A DNA stretch of 64,000 nucleotides from Leptothermofonsia sichuanensis E412 (GTDB lineage Bacteria; Cyanobacteriota; Cyanobacteriia; Leptolyngbyales; Leptolyngbyaceae). Of the stretch, positions 19,726 to 27,341 are shown one piece after another (position 1 is the stretch's first letter; each line of letters starts with the position of its first letter). Position numbers and translations under genes: made by a program. The notes beneath the pieces are model-generated. The model saw nothing but the letters and a program-made list of their open reading frames with translations. It was not told the DNA's origin and searched no databases. The stretch spans positions 4,092,001 to 4,156,000 of the forward strand of contig NZ_CP072600.1 in assembly GCF_019891175.1 (NCBI RefSeq), read 5' to 3'.

Positions 19726-22431
19726 ATGACCTTGCGTAAACGAACCCTGTTAATCATCAGTGCCACTTTAATTGGGCTGAATGCCGTTTTATACAGCATT
19801 TCTTCAGCCCTGTTGCTGGGAAGTTCTACCAGGGCAGAAGAACAGGACACCCGCCAGATTGTGAAGGGCGTTTTGAGCATGTTTGCTCAAAATCTGGAAC
19901 AACTCAGCGAAAGCTTCAATGATTGGGCAATGTGGGATGACGCTTACCAGTTTATTCAGGATGGAAATCAAGCATTCATCCAGTCTAATCTCGTTGACCC
20001 GCAGTTCACATATATGCGCGTCAACCTGATGATGTTCATTGATACCTCCGGGAAAGTGGTGTTTGGCACCGGGTTTGACCTTAAAAGTGGCAAAAAAGTC
20101 CCCATTCCAGATGCCCTGAAACCCCATCTTGTGAAAAGCGACCCCTTACTACAGCACTATTATCCCGCCAGCAGTCTACATGGAATTGTGCTGTTGCCAG
20201 AAGGACCCATGCTGGTTGTCTCCCGTCCCATTTTGACCAGCGAGGGGCAGGGTCCCATTCGGGGTGTCTTGATTGTTGGGCGCTACCTGGATAGTGCGGA
20301 AGCTTTTCGTTTTGCCCGACTGACCCGGTTTCCCGTCTTTTTACATGGAACCAATCAAACTGAAGTTCCAGCCGGTTTACAGCCAGTTCAATCTGCCCTC
20401 CAGATGAACCCGCCCATTCTGGTAAAAGCCGTCAATGAGCAAACGATCTCTGGCTATGCCCTGCTGAACGATATTTACGGTAAACCGGCGTTATTAATCC
20501 GAACCGATACTCCCCGCACTATTTATCATCAGGGACAGGCAACCCTGCGCTTCCTGACCTGGGCAATCTGGATAGCGGGTCTGGTGTTTGGTGGAGTCAC
20601 GCTGTTGCTCCTGGAAAAGCTGGTATTATCCCGCATCAGCCGACTCAGCCAGGAAGTCAGTGGCATTGGCATTGGCGGGGATCTCTCAGGGCGGGTGTCG
20701 GCAACCGGAGAGGATGAACTGGCTGGACTGGCGTTTAATATCAACACCATGCTGGATACCTTAGGTAAGTATCAACAGGAACGGCAGCAGGCTGCGATCG
20801 ATCTACAGAAAGCAAAAGAGTCTGCGGAGCAGGCAAGCAAAGCCAAAAGCCAGTTTCTTGCCAACATGAGCCACGAATTGCGCACACCGTTGAATGCCAT
20901 CATCGGCTACAGCGAAATGCTCCAGGAAGATGCCCAGGATATGGGGCATCACGACCTGATGCCTGACTTAGAGAAAATTCATAGTGCTGGCAAACACCTG
21001 CTGGGCTTAATTAACGATATTCTGGACCTGTCGAAAATTGAAGCTGGCAAGATGGATCTTTATCTGGAAACCTTTGATCTTGCCACTGCGATCGCCGATA
21101 TCGTCCATACCGTTCAACCCCTGGTACAGAAAAATGGCAACACTCTGATTGTTAACTGCCCCAGGGATATCGGTAACATGCATGCCGATCTGGTCAAACT
21201 CCGGCAAAATCTGTTCAACCTGATCAGCAATGCCAGTAAGTTTACACACCAGGGGACCATCACGCTAACGGTGGAAAAGGAGGAAATAGGGGACAAAAAC
21301 CAGGAAACTGGGTTCCAGGAGGAAGCATCTGATAATCAGTCTCCGACCCCCGATACCCGACCCCCGATACCCTCTCTCCGTTTCACCGTCTCCGACACTG
21401 GCATTGGGATGACGGACGAGCAGATGGGCCGACTGTTTGAGGCGTTTACCCAGGCGGACGCATCCACCACCCGGAAATATGGTGGCACTGGCTTGGGGTT
21501 GGCCATCACAAAGCGCTTTTGCCAGATGATGGGCGGCGACATCACAGCAGCCAGTGAACCGGGCAGGGGAACTACCTTCACAATGACCCTGCCCATCAAG
21601 ATGACGGATCCCAGGGTCGAACCCCAGGAGAGTCCTATCCAGACTATTCATTTACCATCTCAACCCCCCGGAGCCAGTACCGTTCTGGTGATTGATGACG
21701 ACCCCACCATGCACGACCTGATGGTCCGGGTCCTCCACAAAGAAGGGTTTCGAGTGGAACTGGCAGCCAGTGGGGCAGAGGGAATTCGTAAAGCCAGGGA
21801 TTTACACCCTGATGCCATTACACTGGATGTCATGATGCCCAGCATGGATGGCTGGGCAGTGCTCTCTGCCCTTAAATCAGACCCGGAACTGGCCGATATC
21901 CCGGTCATCATGGTAACGATGGTAGATGACAAGAAAATTGGCTTTACGCTGGGGGCGTCAGACTATTTGACCAAGCCTGTGGATCGTAGTCAACTGGCGG
22001 CAGTGCTGAGGAAATATCGGTGTGAAAATCCTCCCTGCCCCATCATGCTGGTGGAAGATGACCCCGTTAACCGTGATCTGCTCCGGCAGATTCTGGAGAA
22101 GGAGGGGTGGACTGTTACTGAGGCAGAAAATGGACGGATTGCTTTGCAATTGTTGGAGAAAGACCTGCCAGAACTGATTCTGCTGGATTTGATGATGCCA
22201 GAACTGGATGGGTTCGAGCTGATTGCCGAACTGAGACAACGCCCAGAATGGCGATCGCTGCCAATCGTGGTCATTACAGCCAAAGATATTACTCCAGCGG
22301 AGCATCTGAAATTAAAGGGCGCCGTGGCTCAAATTTTCCAGAAAGGAGCCTTTAGCCGCGAAGAATTACTTACTGAAGTGAAAAATCTGGTTTCAACCTC
22401 TGTTGATCGATCGTCTTCTTTAATCACTTAA
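19726..22431 (+). CDS. CHASE4-HAMP hybrid sensor histidine kinase with two receivers
   Basis: A 901-residue membrane sensor. Helix 1 (about 7-32) is followed by a CHASE4 periplasmic domain (about 45-255, with [11 protein letters not shown] and [19 protein letters not shown]). Then come helix 2 (about 275-300), HAMP (about 300-350), HisKA with His near 383, and HATPase (about 490-630, [15 protein letters not shown]). Receivers lie at about 645-765 ([22 protein letters not shown]) and 770-890 ([21 protein letters not shown]). CHASE4 binds unknown small ligands. A loop inside HATPase carries a duplicated 14-bp repeat (21345-21372) encoding a Pro/Asp-rich insert. The gene follows its neighbour after 31 bp. 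The core is nearly the same as in the other two kinases. Confidence 0.93.
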   Translation: MTLRKRTLLIISATLIGLNAVLYSISSALLLGSSTRAEEQDTRQIVKGVLSMFAQNLEQLSESFNDWAMWDDAYQFIQDGNQAFIQSNLVDPQFTYMRVNLMMFIDTSGKVVFGTGFDLKSGKKVPIPDALKPHLVKSDPLLQHYYPASSLHGIVLLPEGPMLVVSRPILTSEGQGPIRGVLIVGRYLDSAEAFRFARLTRFPVFLHGTNQTEVPAGLQPVQSALQMNPPILVKAVNEQTISGYALLNDIYGKPALLIRTDTPRTIYHQGQATLRFLTWAIWIAGLVFGGVTLLLLEKLVLSRISRLSQEVSGIGIGGDLSGRVSATGEDELAGLAFNINTMLDTLGKYQQERQQAAIDLQKAKESAEQASKAKSQFLANMSHELRTPLNAIIGYSEMLQEDAQDMGHHDLMPDLEKIHSAGKHLLGLINDILDLSKIEAGKMDLYLETFDLATAIADIVHTVQPLVQKNGNTLIVNCPRDIGNMHADLVKLRQNLFNLISNASKFTHQGTITLTVEKEEIGDKNQETGFQEEASDNQSPTPDTRPPIPSLRFTVSDTGIGMTDEQMGRLFEAFTQADASTTRKYGGTGLGLAITKRFCQMMGGDITAASEPGRGTTFTMTLPIKMTDPRVEPQESPIQTIHLPSQPPGASTVLVIDDDPTMHDLMVRVLHKEGFRVELAASGAEGIRKARDLHPDAITLDVMMPSMDGWAVLSALKSDPELADIPVIMVTMVDDKKIGFTLGASDYLTKPVDRSQLAAVLRKYRCENPPCPIMLVEDDPVNRDLLRQILEKEGWTVTEAENGRIALQLLEKDLPELILLDLMMPELDGFELIAELRQRPEWRSLPIVVITAKDITPAEHLKLKGAVAQIFQKGAFSREELLTEVKNLVSTSVDRSSSLIT
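21345..21372 (+). repeat. Exact tandem duplication of a 14-mer inside a kinase gene
   Basis: Two copies of GACCCCCGATACCC, resembling the heptamer repeats of the spacers, lie in coding sequence and encode [11 protein letters not shown] between the N box and the first G box of the HATPase domain. The unit length (14) is not a multiple of three, so loss or gain of one unit would shift the frame. Confidence 0.85.
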
Positions 22432-22548
22432 GGGGGGAAAATAATGCTTGCCGATTGCCTTAAACTCCTCACATTCATTAACCGACATACCATTACCATT
22501 TCCTTGTAGATTGGAGTTGCCAGAGGTGACTGGATAGATGAGGTAGCT

Positions 22549-23604
22549 ATGAATGCCGAACAAGGCTCAATGCTTGTAGTGGATGACGTTGAAGCAAACC
22601 GCGATTTGCTTTCCCGGCGGCTTCAGCGACAGGGGCATACAGTTGTTGTAGCTGAGAACGGGCGGCAGGCACTTGAGCGCCTGAGAGAACAGCAGTTTGA
22701 TCTGATTCTCTGCGACATCATGATGCCAGAGATGAATGGCTATCAAGTACTGGAACATCTCAAAGCCGATCCAGCTCTCAGACATATTCCAGTCATTATG
22801 GTGTCTGCTCTGGACGATATTGACAGCGTGGTGCGGTGTATTGAACTGGGGGCAGAAGATTATCTCTTCAAACCATTCAACCCTACCTTGCTCAAAGCAC
22901 GCATCAATGCATGTTTGGAGAAAAAACGCCTGCGCGACCAGGAACAAGCATATCTGAAACAACTTCAAGCCGAGCAGGAAAAATCTGAGCGACTACTGTT
23001 GAGCATTCTGCCCCGCCCGGTTGCCGAACAGTTGAAACAGACCCAGAGCACAATCGCAGATAGCTTTGCTGAAGCAACTGTTCTGTTTGCAGATATTGTG
23101 GACTTTACAGGTATTTCTACTCATCGATCGCCGATTGAAATGGTCAACCTGCTAAACCACATTTTCTCTGCGTTTGACAATCTGGCAGAGAAGCACGGGC
23201 TGGAAAAAATTAAGACCATTGGGGATGCCTACATGGTGGTTGGTGGTATTCCCAAACACCGTCCAGATCATGCAGAGGCGATCGCTGACATGGCTCTCGA
23301 TATGCAGATCGCCATCTCTAAGTTTAACAGCGAGACCGGCGAGTCCTTCAGCATCCGTATCGGCATCAGCACAGGTCCCGTCGTGGCTGGAGTCATTGGC
23401 ACCAAGAAATTTATCTATGACCTCTGGGGTGACACCGTAAACACAGCCAGTCGCATGGAGTCCCACGGCTTTCCTGGTGCCATCCAGGTCACAGATAGCA
23501 CCTATCAATGTCTCAAAGACAAGTACCTGCTGGAAGAACGCGGTATGATTCCAGTCAAAGGCAAAGGAGAGATGCAAACTTTTCTGCTGAAAGGAAGAAA
23601 ATAG
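22549..23604 (+). CDS. Receiver-adenylate cyclase (class III)
   Basis: A 351-residue soluble protein. The receiver at 6-125 (VVDDVEAN with D12/D13, phospho-acceptor D56 in LCDIMMPEMNG, FKPFNP) joins by a helical linker (RLRDQEQAYLKQLQAEQEKS) to a class III cyclase domain (about 170-350). Both metal-binding Asp are present (LFADIVDFTGIS and IGDAYMVVGG). The purine-selecting pair is Lys (LEKIKTIGDAYM) and Asp (YDLWGDTVN), which marks ATP rather than GTP as substrate. NTASRME supplies the transition-state Asn and Arg. Phosphorylation of the receiver probably controls cAMP synthesis. The gene lies 117 bp after the CHASE4 kinase, on the same strand, as the likely output of the cluster. Confidence 0.94.
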   Translation: MNAEQGSMLVVDDVEANRDLLSRRLQRQGHTVVVAENGRQALERLREQQFDLILCDIMMPEMNGYQVLEHLKADPALRHIPVIMVSALDDIDSVVRCIELGAEDYLFKPFNPTLLKARINACLEKKRLRDQEQAYLKQLQAEQEKSERLLLSILPRPVAEQLKQTQSTIADSFAEATVLFADIVDFTGISTHRSPIEMVNLLNHIFSAFDNLAEKHGLEKIKTIGDAYMVVGGIPKHRPDHAEAIADMALDMQIAISKFNSETGESFSIRIGISTGPVVAGVIGTKKFIYDLWGDTVNTASRMESHGFPGAIQVTDSTYQCLKDKYLLEERGMIPVKGKGEMQTFLLKGRK

Positions 23605-23640
23605 CCATAAAAAAGTGCCTTCTCCCTGAAGAGAAGGCAC
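23605..23640 (-). terminator. Rho-independent terminator of psbA
   Basis: A perfect 10-bp stem, GTGCCTTCTC at 23615-23624 and GAGAAGGCAC at 23631-23640, with a 6-base loop. On the minus strand it is followed by a U6 run (AAAAAA at 23609-23614 of the plus strand), 47 bp after the psbA stop. It may also weakly stop the convergent cyclase transcript. Confidence 0.85.
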
Positions 23641-23687
23641 CTCACACAACTAGGAACCTGAGCTAGAAGCTCAAAGGGAACCCAGAA

Positions 23688-24770
23688 TTAGCCATTGATA
23701 GCAGGCGCGCTCAGAGCCACAGGTGCCGCTTCGCCAGCCGCCAGGTCGAGGGGGAAGTTGTGAGCATTGCGCTCGTGCATCACTTCCATCCCCAGGTTGG
23801 CACGGTTCAGAATGTCCGCCCAGGTGCTCACTACCCGTCCCTGAGAATCCATAACGCTCTGGTTGAAGTTGAACCCGTTCAGGTTAAACGCCATCGTGCT
23901 GATACCCAGTGCCGTAAACCAGATCCCAATCACTGGCCATGCACCCAGGAAGAAGTGCAGCGCACGGGAATTGTTGAACGACGCATACTGGAACACCAAC
24001 CGACCAAAGTAGCCGTGAGCAGCCACAATGTTGTAGGTCTCTTCCTCTTGCCCAAACTTGTAGCCATAGTTGGCAGACTCATCTTCTGTCGTCTCACGCA
24101 CCAGAGAAGAGGTCACTAGCGAACCATGCATGGCGCTGAACAACGCACCACCGAATACACCGGCCACACCCAGCATGTGGAAGGGGTGCATCAAAATGTT
24201 GTGCTCTGCCTGGAACACGAACATGAAGTTGAACGTACCGGAAATCCCCAATGGCATCCCGTCGGAGAAGGACCCCTGACCAATTGGGTAAATCAGGAAA
24301 ACTGCGGTCGCGGCGGCAACAGGAGCAGAGTATGCCACGCAGATCCAGGGACGCATCCCCAGCCGGTAGGACAACTCCCATTCCCGTCCCATGTAGGCAA
24401 ATACGCCAATCAGGAAGTGGAGCACAATCAGCTGGTACGGACCACCGTTGTACAGCCACTCATCCAGGGAAGCGGCTTCCCAGATGGGGTAGAAGTGCAG
24501 TCCAATGGCGTTGGAGGAGGGAACGACCGCCCCAGAGATGATGTTGTTGCCATACATCAGAGACCCGGCTACGGGTTCCCGGATGCCATCGATGTCCACA
24601 GGAGGAGCCGCGATGAAGGCGATGATGAAGCAGATGGTGGCTGCCAGCAGGGTGGGGATCATCAACACGCCGAACCAGCCCACATACAGGCGGTTCTCCG
24701 TGCTGGTCACCCATCCACAGAACTGACTCCACAGACTTTCGCGCTCAACGCGCTGAAGTGTTGTTGTCAT
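23688..24770 (-). CDS. psbA: Photosystem II reaction centre protein D1, Glu130 form
   Basis: D1 binds P680 chlorophylls, pheophytin, QB and most ligands of the Mn4CaO5 cluster in the thylakoid membrane. The canonical 360-residue protein starts at the ATG 24768-24770 ([12 protein letters not shown]); an upstream extension of 39 codons in frame is promoter sequence. His118, Tyr161 (Yz), Asp170, Glu189, His190 and His198 are all in place. The C-terminus [23 protein letters not shown] carries the CtpA site after Ala344 and a 16-residue extension. Residue 130 is Glu (GREWELS), as in the high-light D1:2 type, where it hydrogen-bonds the active-branch pheophytin. Cyanobacteria normally have several psbA copies; only one is visible here. 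Confidence 0.98.
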   Translation of the reverse strand: MTTTLQRVERESLWSQFCGWVTSTENRLYVGWFGVLMIPTLLAATICFIIAFIAAPPVDIDGIREPVAGSLMYGNNIISGAVVPSSNAIGLHFYPIWEAASLDEWLYNGGPYQLIVLHFLIGVFAYMGREWELSYRLGMRPWICVAYSAPVAAATAVFLIYPIGQGSFSDGMPLGISGTFNFMFVFQAEHNILMHPFHMLGVAGVFGGALFSAMHGSLVTSSLVRETTEDESANYGYKFGQEEETYNIVAAHGYFGRLVFQYASFNNSRALHFFLGAWPVIGIWFTALGISTMAFNLNGFNFNQSVMDSQGRVVSTWADILNRANLGMEVMHERNAHNFPLDLAAGEAAPVALSAPAING

Positions 24771-24806
24771 GATTCTAATGAGTGCTTGATGTAACTTTAT
24801 GTTGCT

Positions 24807-24862
24807 AAGCAGTGAGTAACTGCTTGAGATTAATTTTACATCTCTTAATTGCTTTTTGTAAA
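24807..24862 (-). promoter_or_regulatory. psbA promoter and 5' leader hairpin
   Basis: On the minus strand a -35 box TTTACA (24857-24862) and a -10 box TAAAAT (24833-24838) are 18 bp apart. The leader then folds as AAGCAGT-TACTC-ACTGCTT (24807-24825), a 7-bp hairpin like those known in cyanobacterial psbA leaders, followed by an AT-rich stretch to the start codon. The transcription start would lie near 24826. Box assignment is by eye. Confidence 0.55.
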
Positions 24863-24898
24863 GACGAGATTTCATATTTTGTTTCATTACAGGAGTAA

Positions 24899-24937
24899 AA
24901 AGGCTGAAAGCTTCTCAATCAAAAGCTTTCAGCCTTT
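24899..24937 (-). terminator. 15-bp perfect hairpin between the CHAT-FHA gene and psbA
   Basis: AAAGGCTGAAAGCTT (24899-24913), a 9-base loop and the exact complement (24923-24937). The A- and T-rich bases close to the stem allow it to work as a terminator, shielding the psbA promoter from transcription coming from the minus-strand genes upstream. It lies about 280 bp after the CHAT-FHA stop. Confidence 0.6.
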
Positions 24938-25217
24938 AAGATTCCACCGTCAAATATTAAGAATTTGTTACGGTATTCATTCCGCCCTTTAAGCCTCTTC
25001 TGTCACTTCTGCTGGAAAGAATTTATAACCAACCCTCGCTCCAGGCTTCCAGCCTAGAATGGAGGTTCAGAAGCTCTGCCTCAAGTAAACCTGAAAGGAG
25101 GAAGAGCCTCGGATTTGCGATTTCCAGGCAGAGCTGTGGAAACGAGGTATTTTCAGAATTTATCTGCTTCAAGAGTGATTAAAGAAGGTTAAGGGGTTGC
25201 ATTCACTGACTGCACAA
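24938..25217. other. Structured spacer between psbA and the CHAT-FHA gene
   Basis: It contains a small hairpin AGGCT-TCC-AGCCT (25043-25055) and a 10-bp perfect inverted repeat AGCTCTGCCT (25072-25081) and AGGCAGAGCT (25126-25135). The latter encloses a further GAGG/CCTC stem. This could be the 3' untranslated region of the CHAT-FHA transcript or an unrecognised small RNA. No protein-coding frame is convincing. Confidence 0.5.
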
Positions 25218-26924
25218 TTACTCATGCACAATAAACTCCAGCGTCTCGTTCTGGGAACTGCCAAACTTGATCTGTGCCCCTGAATGGAGGGGGACTTCCT
25301 GCCGATGGATTTTTTGCCAGCCATTTGATTCCCCTGCTGGATCCAGAATCCAGGTGCCAAACCGGGAAAAGTCTTCCAGAAAATAGGCAACCTGACTGGT
25401 TCCATCCTGCTGAGATTGGCGGCAGAAAATGACCGCATGTTTACGCGACACGCCGCTCTGGTCTTCCTGAATCACCAGATCATTTTCAGCCCGGTCTCTG
25501 CCAACCCGCATGATGCCTCCCTGAATCGTCCAGACTTTAGCTGTTTTGAGCGATCGCAGAGAAGCATTAGAAATCTCCTGTCCAAACTTGGTAATCGTTC
25601 CAGGCATTTCCGTCGGTGTTGACTCCATCGGCTTCAGGAGTTCGCCATCATACTCCGGGTGCATGTAAAGAACGGGTAAGGTCCAGGCTGGCTGGTTGAA
25701 GCGGTACAGGGTGAGCAGGTGTTGCCTGGCGACTGCCACCGCCTGGTCGATCGGCATTCGCTCTGCCAGCGCTTTAGCAAAGGCCTGGATAAAACTGAGT
25801 GCCTCTTCATCTGTAATCGGCTCCCGCATTCCTAACACCGCCGGAACTCCATGATGAATCAGCACCTCCGCCAGACTGCTGCGTGGGATGGTCTGGGAGG
25901 GATGGGAGTTGGGTGAATCGCTGGAACCCTGGCTGCTGTGATCTGGCTGGGCACCCCAACAGGCATTGAACACCGCCAGCTTAACCTGCCGTCGGGTTAG
26001 AACCTGGGCTAATTCGGTCCCATTCAGAGTCATGCCAGGACGCAGATAGAGCAGCCCGCCATCAGGAGCTGGAACCCCATGACCAGAGTAGAAGAAGACG
26101 TTGTAAGTCTGGGTTTCCAGGGTCCGAATCAGTTCTGCTGGCGTGGGTTGCACAAGGGTATCGACCTGGCAGGGGGTACTCGTCATTCTGCCAATTCCGG
26201 TACTGCCTGAGATTTTGAGAACCCGCGCCAGGGCATCCGCTTCTTGCTTGAGCTGAAGGATATGACTGTCTGGATAACCAGTTGCTTCTCCCATCAACGA
26301 TGCATCTGCTGGGGCAGCGTCCTGACCCAGCACCAGCAGGATTTTCAACATATAGTCTGACCGAAGTGGCGGCAGGACATGCACATCACTGGTGGTGCGA
26401 CTGAACAGGAGTTGCTGACTGAGAGAAATGGCTTGCTTTCCGGCAGCGTCCTGCATGATTTCCCAGGGAAGGGCAATCATATCCGGATCTCGAATTTCTA
26501 ACCTCAACCTCAGGGGTTTCCCCTGTCCCATTGCAATCCCCTGGCTTTGATTGAGGCTGTTCTGAACCAGGCCATCAAATAGCCACTGCCATAGATGGAT
26601 CCCTAAATTTTGCATCAGCCGTCCAGCCCTCCCTACACGCAGCCCATTGTCAGCCACACCTTCCATTGGGGCTGTTTCCGGCACCAGTACTGAGTCTGGA
26701 AGAGGGGTGCTGACCTGAGAAACCTGTGGCACACTCGGTAATACCCTGGTTGAGAACATTTCCTGCCATCCCTGCCACAGATTGGTCAGGGATTCTGTCC
26801 AGAGGCATTCATGCAGTACAAATCCCCCCGGATAGGGAGCTTTAGTTACATGGATCGCAAAATGCCCCGCGGTCCGCAGGGGAGCGATCGCCAGACTTAA
26901 GCAGGGTATTTCAGAAAAGGACAT
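25218..26924 (-). CDS. CHAT-domain (caspase-like) protein fused to an FHA domain
   Basis: A protein of 568 residues from the ATG at 26922-26924 (MSFSEIPCLSLAI); a GTG nine codons upstream is also possible. The CHAT domain spans about 130-440 with the His-Cys dyad: His near 282 in VFFYSGHG and Cys near 322 in LAVFNACWGAQ, followed by LIHHGVPAVLGM and FAKALAERMPIDQAV. The FHA domain spans about 465-565 (IMRVGRDRAENDLVI, SGVSRKHAVI, EDFSRFGTWIL), with the phosphothreonine-binding Arg, Ser, Arg-Lys and Asn-like positions recognisable. CHAT proteases cleave protein targets, and FHA domains bind phosphothreonine. The fusion suggests a protease-like protein brought to phosphorylated partners. A PP2C gene lies upstream on the same strand. 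No membrane helix or signal peptide is seen. Substrate unknown. Confidence 0.88.
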   Translation of the reverse strand: MSFSEIPCLSLAIAPLRTAGHFAIHVTKAPYPGGFVLHECLWTESLTNLWQGWQEMFSTRVLPSVPQVSQVSTPLPDSVLVPETAPMEGVADNGLRVGRAGRLMQNLGIHLWQWLFDGLVQNSLNQSQGIAMGQGKPLRLRLEIRDPDMIALPWEIMQDAAGKQAISLSQQLLFSRTTSDVHVLPPLRSDYMLKILLVLGQDAAPADASLMGEATGYPDSHILQLKQEADALARVLKISGSTGIGRMTSTPCQVDTLVQPTPAELIRTLETQTYNVFFYSGHGVPAPDGGLLYLRPGMTLNGTELAQVLTRRQVKLAVFNACWGAQPDHSSQGSSDSPNSHPSQTIPRSSLAEVLIHHGVPAVLGMREPITDEEALSFIQAFAKALAERMPIDQAVAVARQHLLTLYRFNQPAWTLPVLYMHPEYDGELLKPMESTPTEMPGTITKFGQEISNASLRSLKTAKVWTIQGGIMRVGRDRAENDLVIQEDQSGVSRKHAVIFCRQSQQDGTSQVAYFLEDFSRFGTWILDPAGESNGWQKIHRQEVPLHSGAQIKFGSSQNETLEFIVHE

Positions 26925-27341
26925 GCGCGGGTTTACCTGGACCCATGACACGATACGGTGTTGTTTTATTCAGTCTAGTCGGTGTTTGGTGTTCATTGTT
27001 AATGATTATTCTCAGGGGTTGAAGGACGGGAACAGAAGCCGGGAAGCAGAGATAGCCAGTCAAGGAGTAATACCGATATGGCAGGAGGCAGGATCTGGGT
27101 ATAGCGACAGCCATGCGGGTGGGGACAAATTGGCAAACACGAACTCCGTCCATTTGCTCTTTTTCAACCTGTTCCCTGTTCCCCGTTCCCTGTCCCCTGT
27201 CCCCTGTCCCCTGATCCTCTGCCCTATCAGCAAGTTATGCCAGTAAGGCGCAAGTATTGCTGAATACCCTATGAATTGCAAGTTTCTAATTTATACAACC
27301 CTTAACTTATACCCAGAATCAACCATGCGCTCAGGCCCGGC
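26925..27341. other. Gene-free spacer of about 417 bp with heptamer repeats
   Basis: It lies between the PP2C gene and the CHAT-FHA gene, both on the minus strand. The span 27169-27213 is a run of TGTTCCC/TGTCCCC heptamers. The rest shows no gene. The CHAT-FHA promoter is expected near 26950-27100, but no box is clear enough to call. Confidence 0.55.
27169..27213. repeat. TGTCCCC-type heptamer tandem repeat
   Basis: Six to seven degenerate heptamers (CTGTTCC, CTGTCCC) in a row. They are of the same kind as at 8406-8435 and 57003-57030. Confidence 0.8.

Noticed and set aside
22460-22500. ACTCCTCACATT motif resembling the Yfr1 small RNA core
   Set aside because: Only part of the motif matches and no flanking hairpins or terminator are present.
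24126-24794. A long plus-strand frame antisense to psbA
   Set aside because: It mirrors the biased codon use of psbA on the other strand, has no ribosome binding site and no domain I can recognise.
24771-24887. N-terminal extension of D1 by 39 codons
   Set aside because: The extension covers the promoter and leader; all D1 proteins start at MTTTLQRVE-like sequence.
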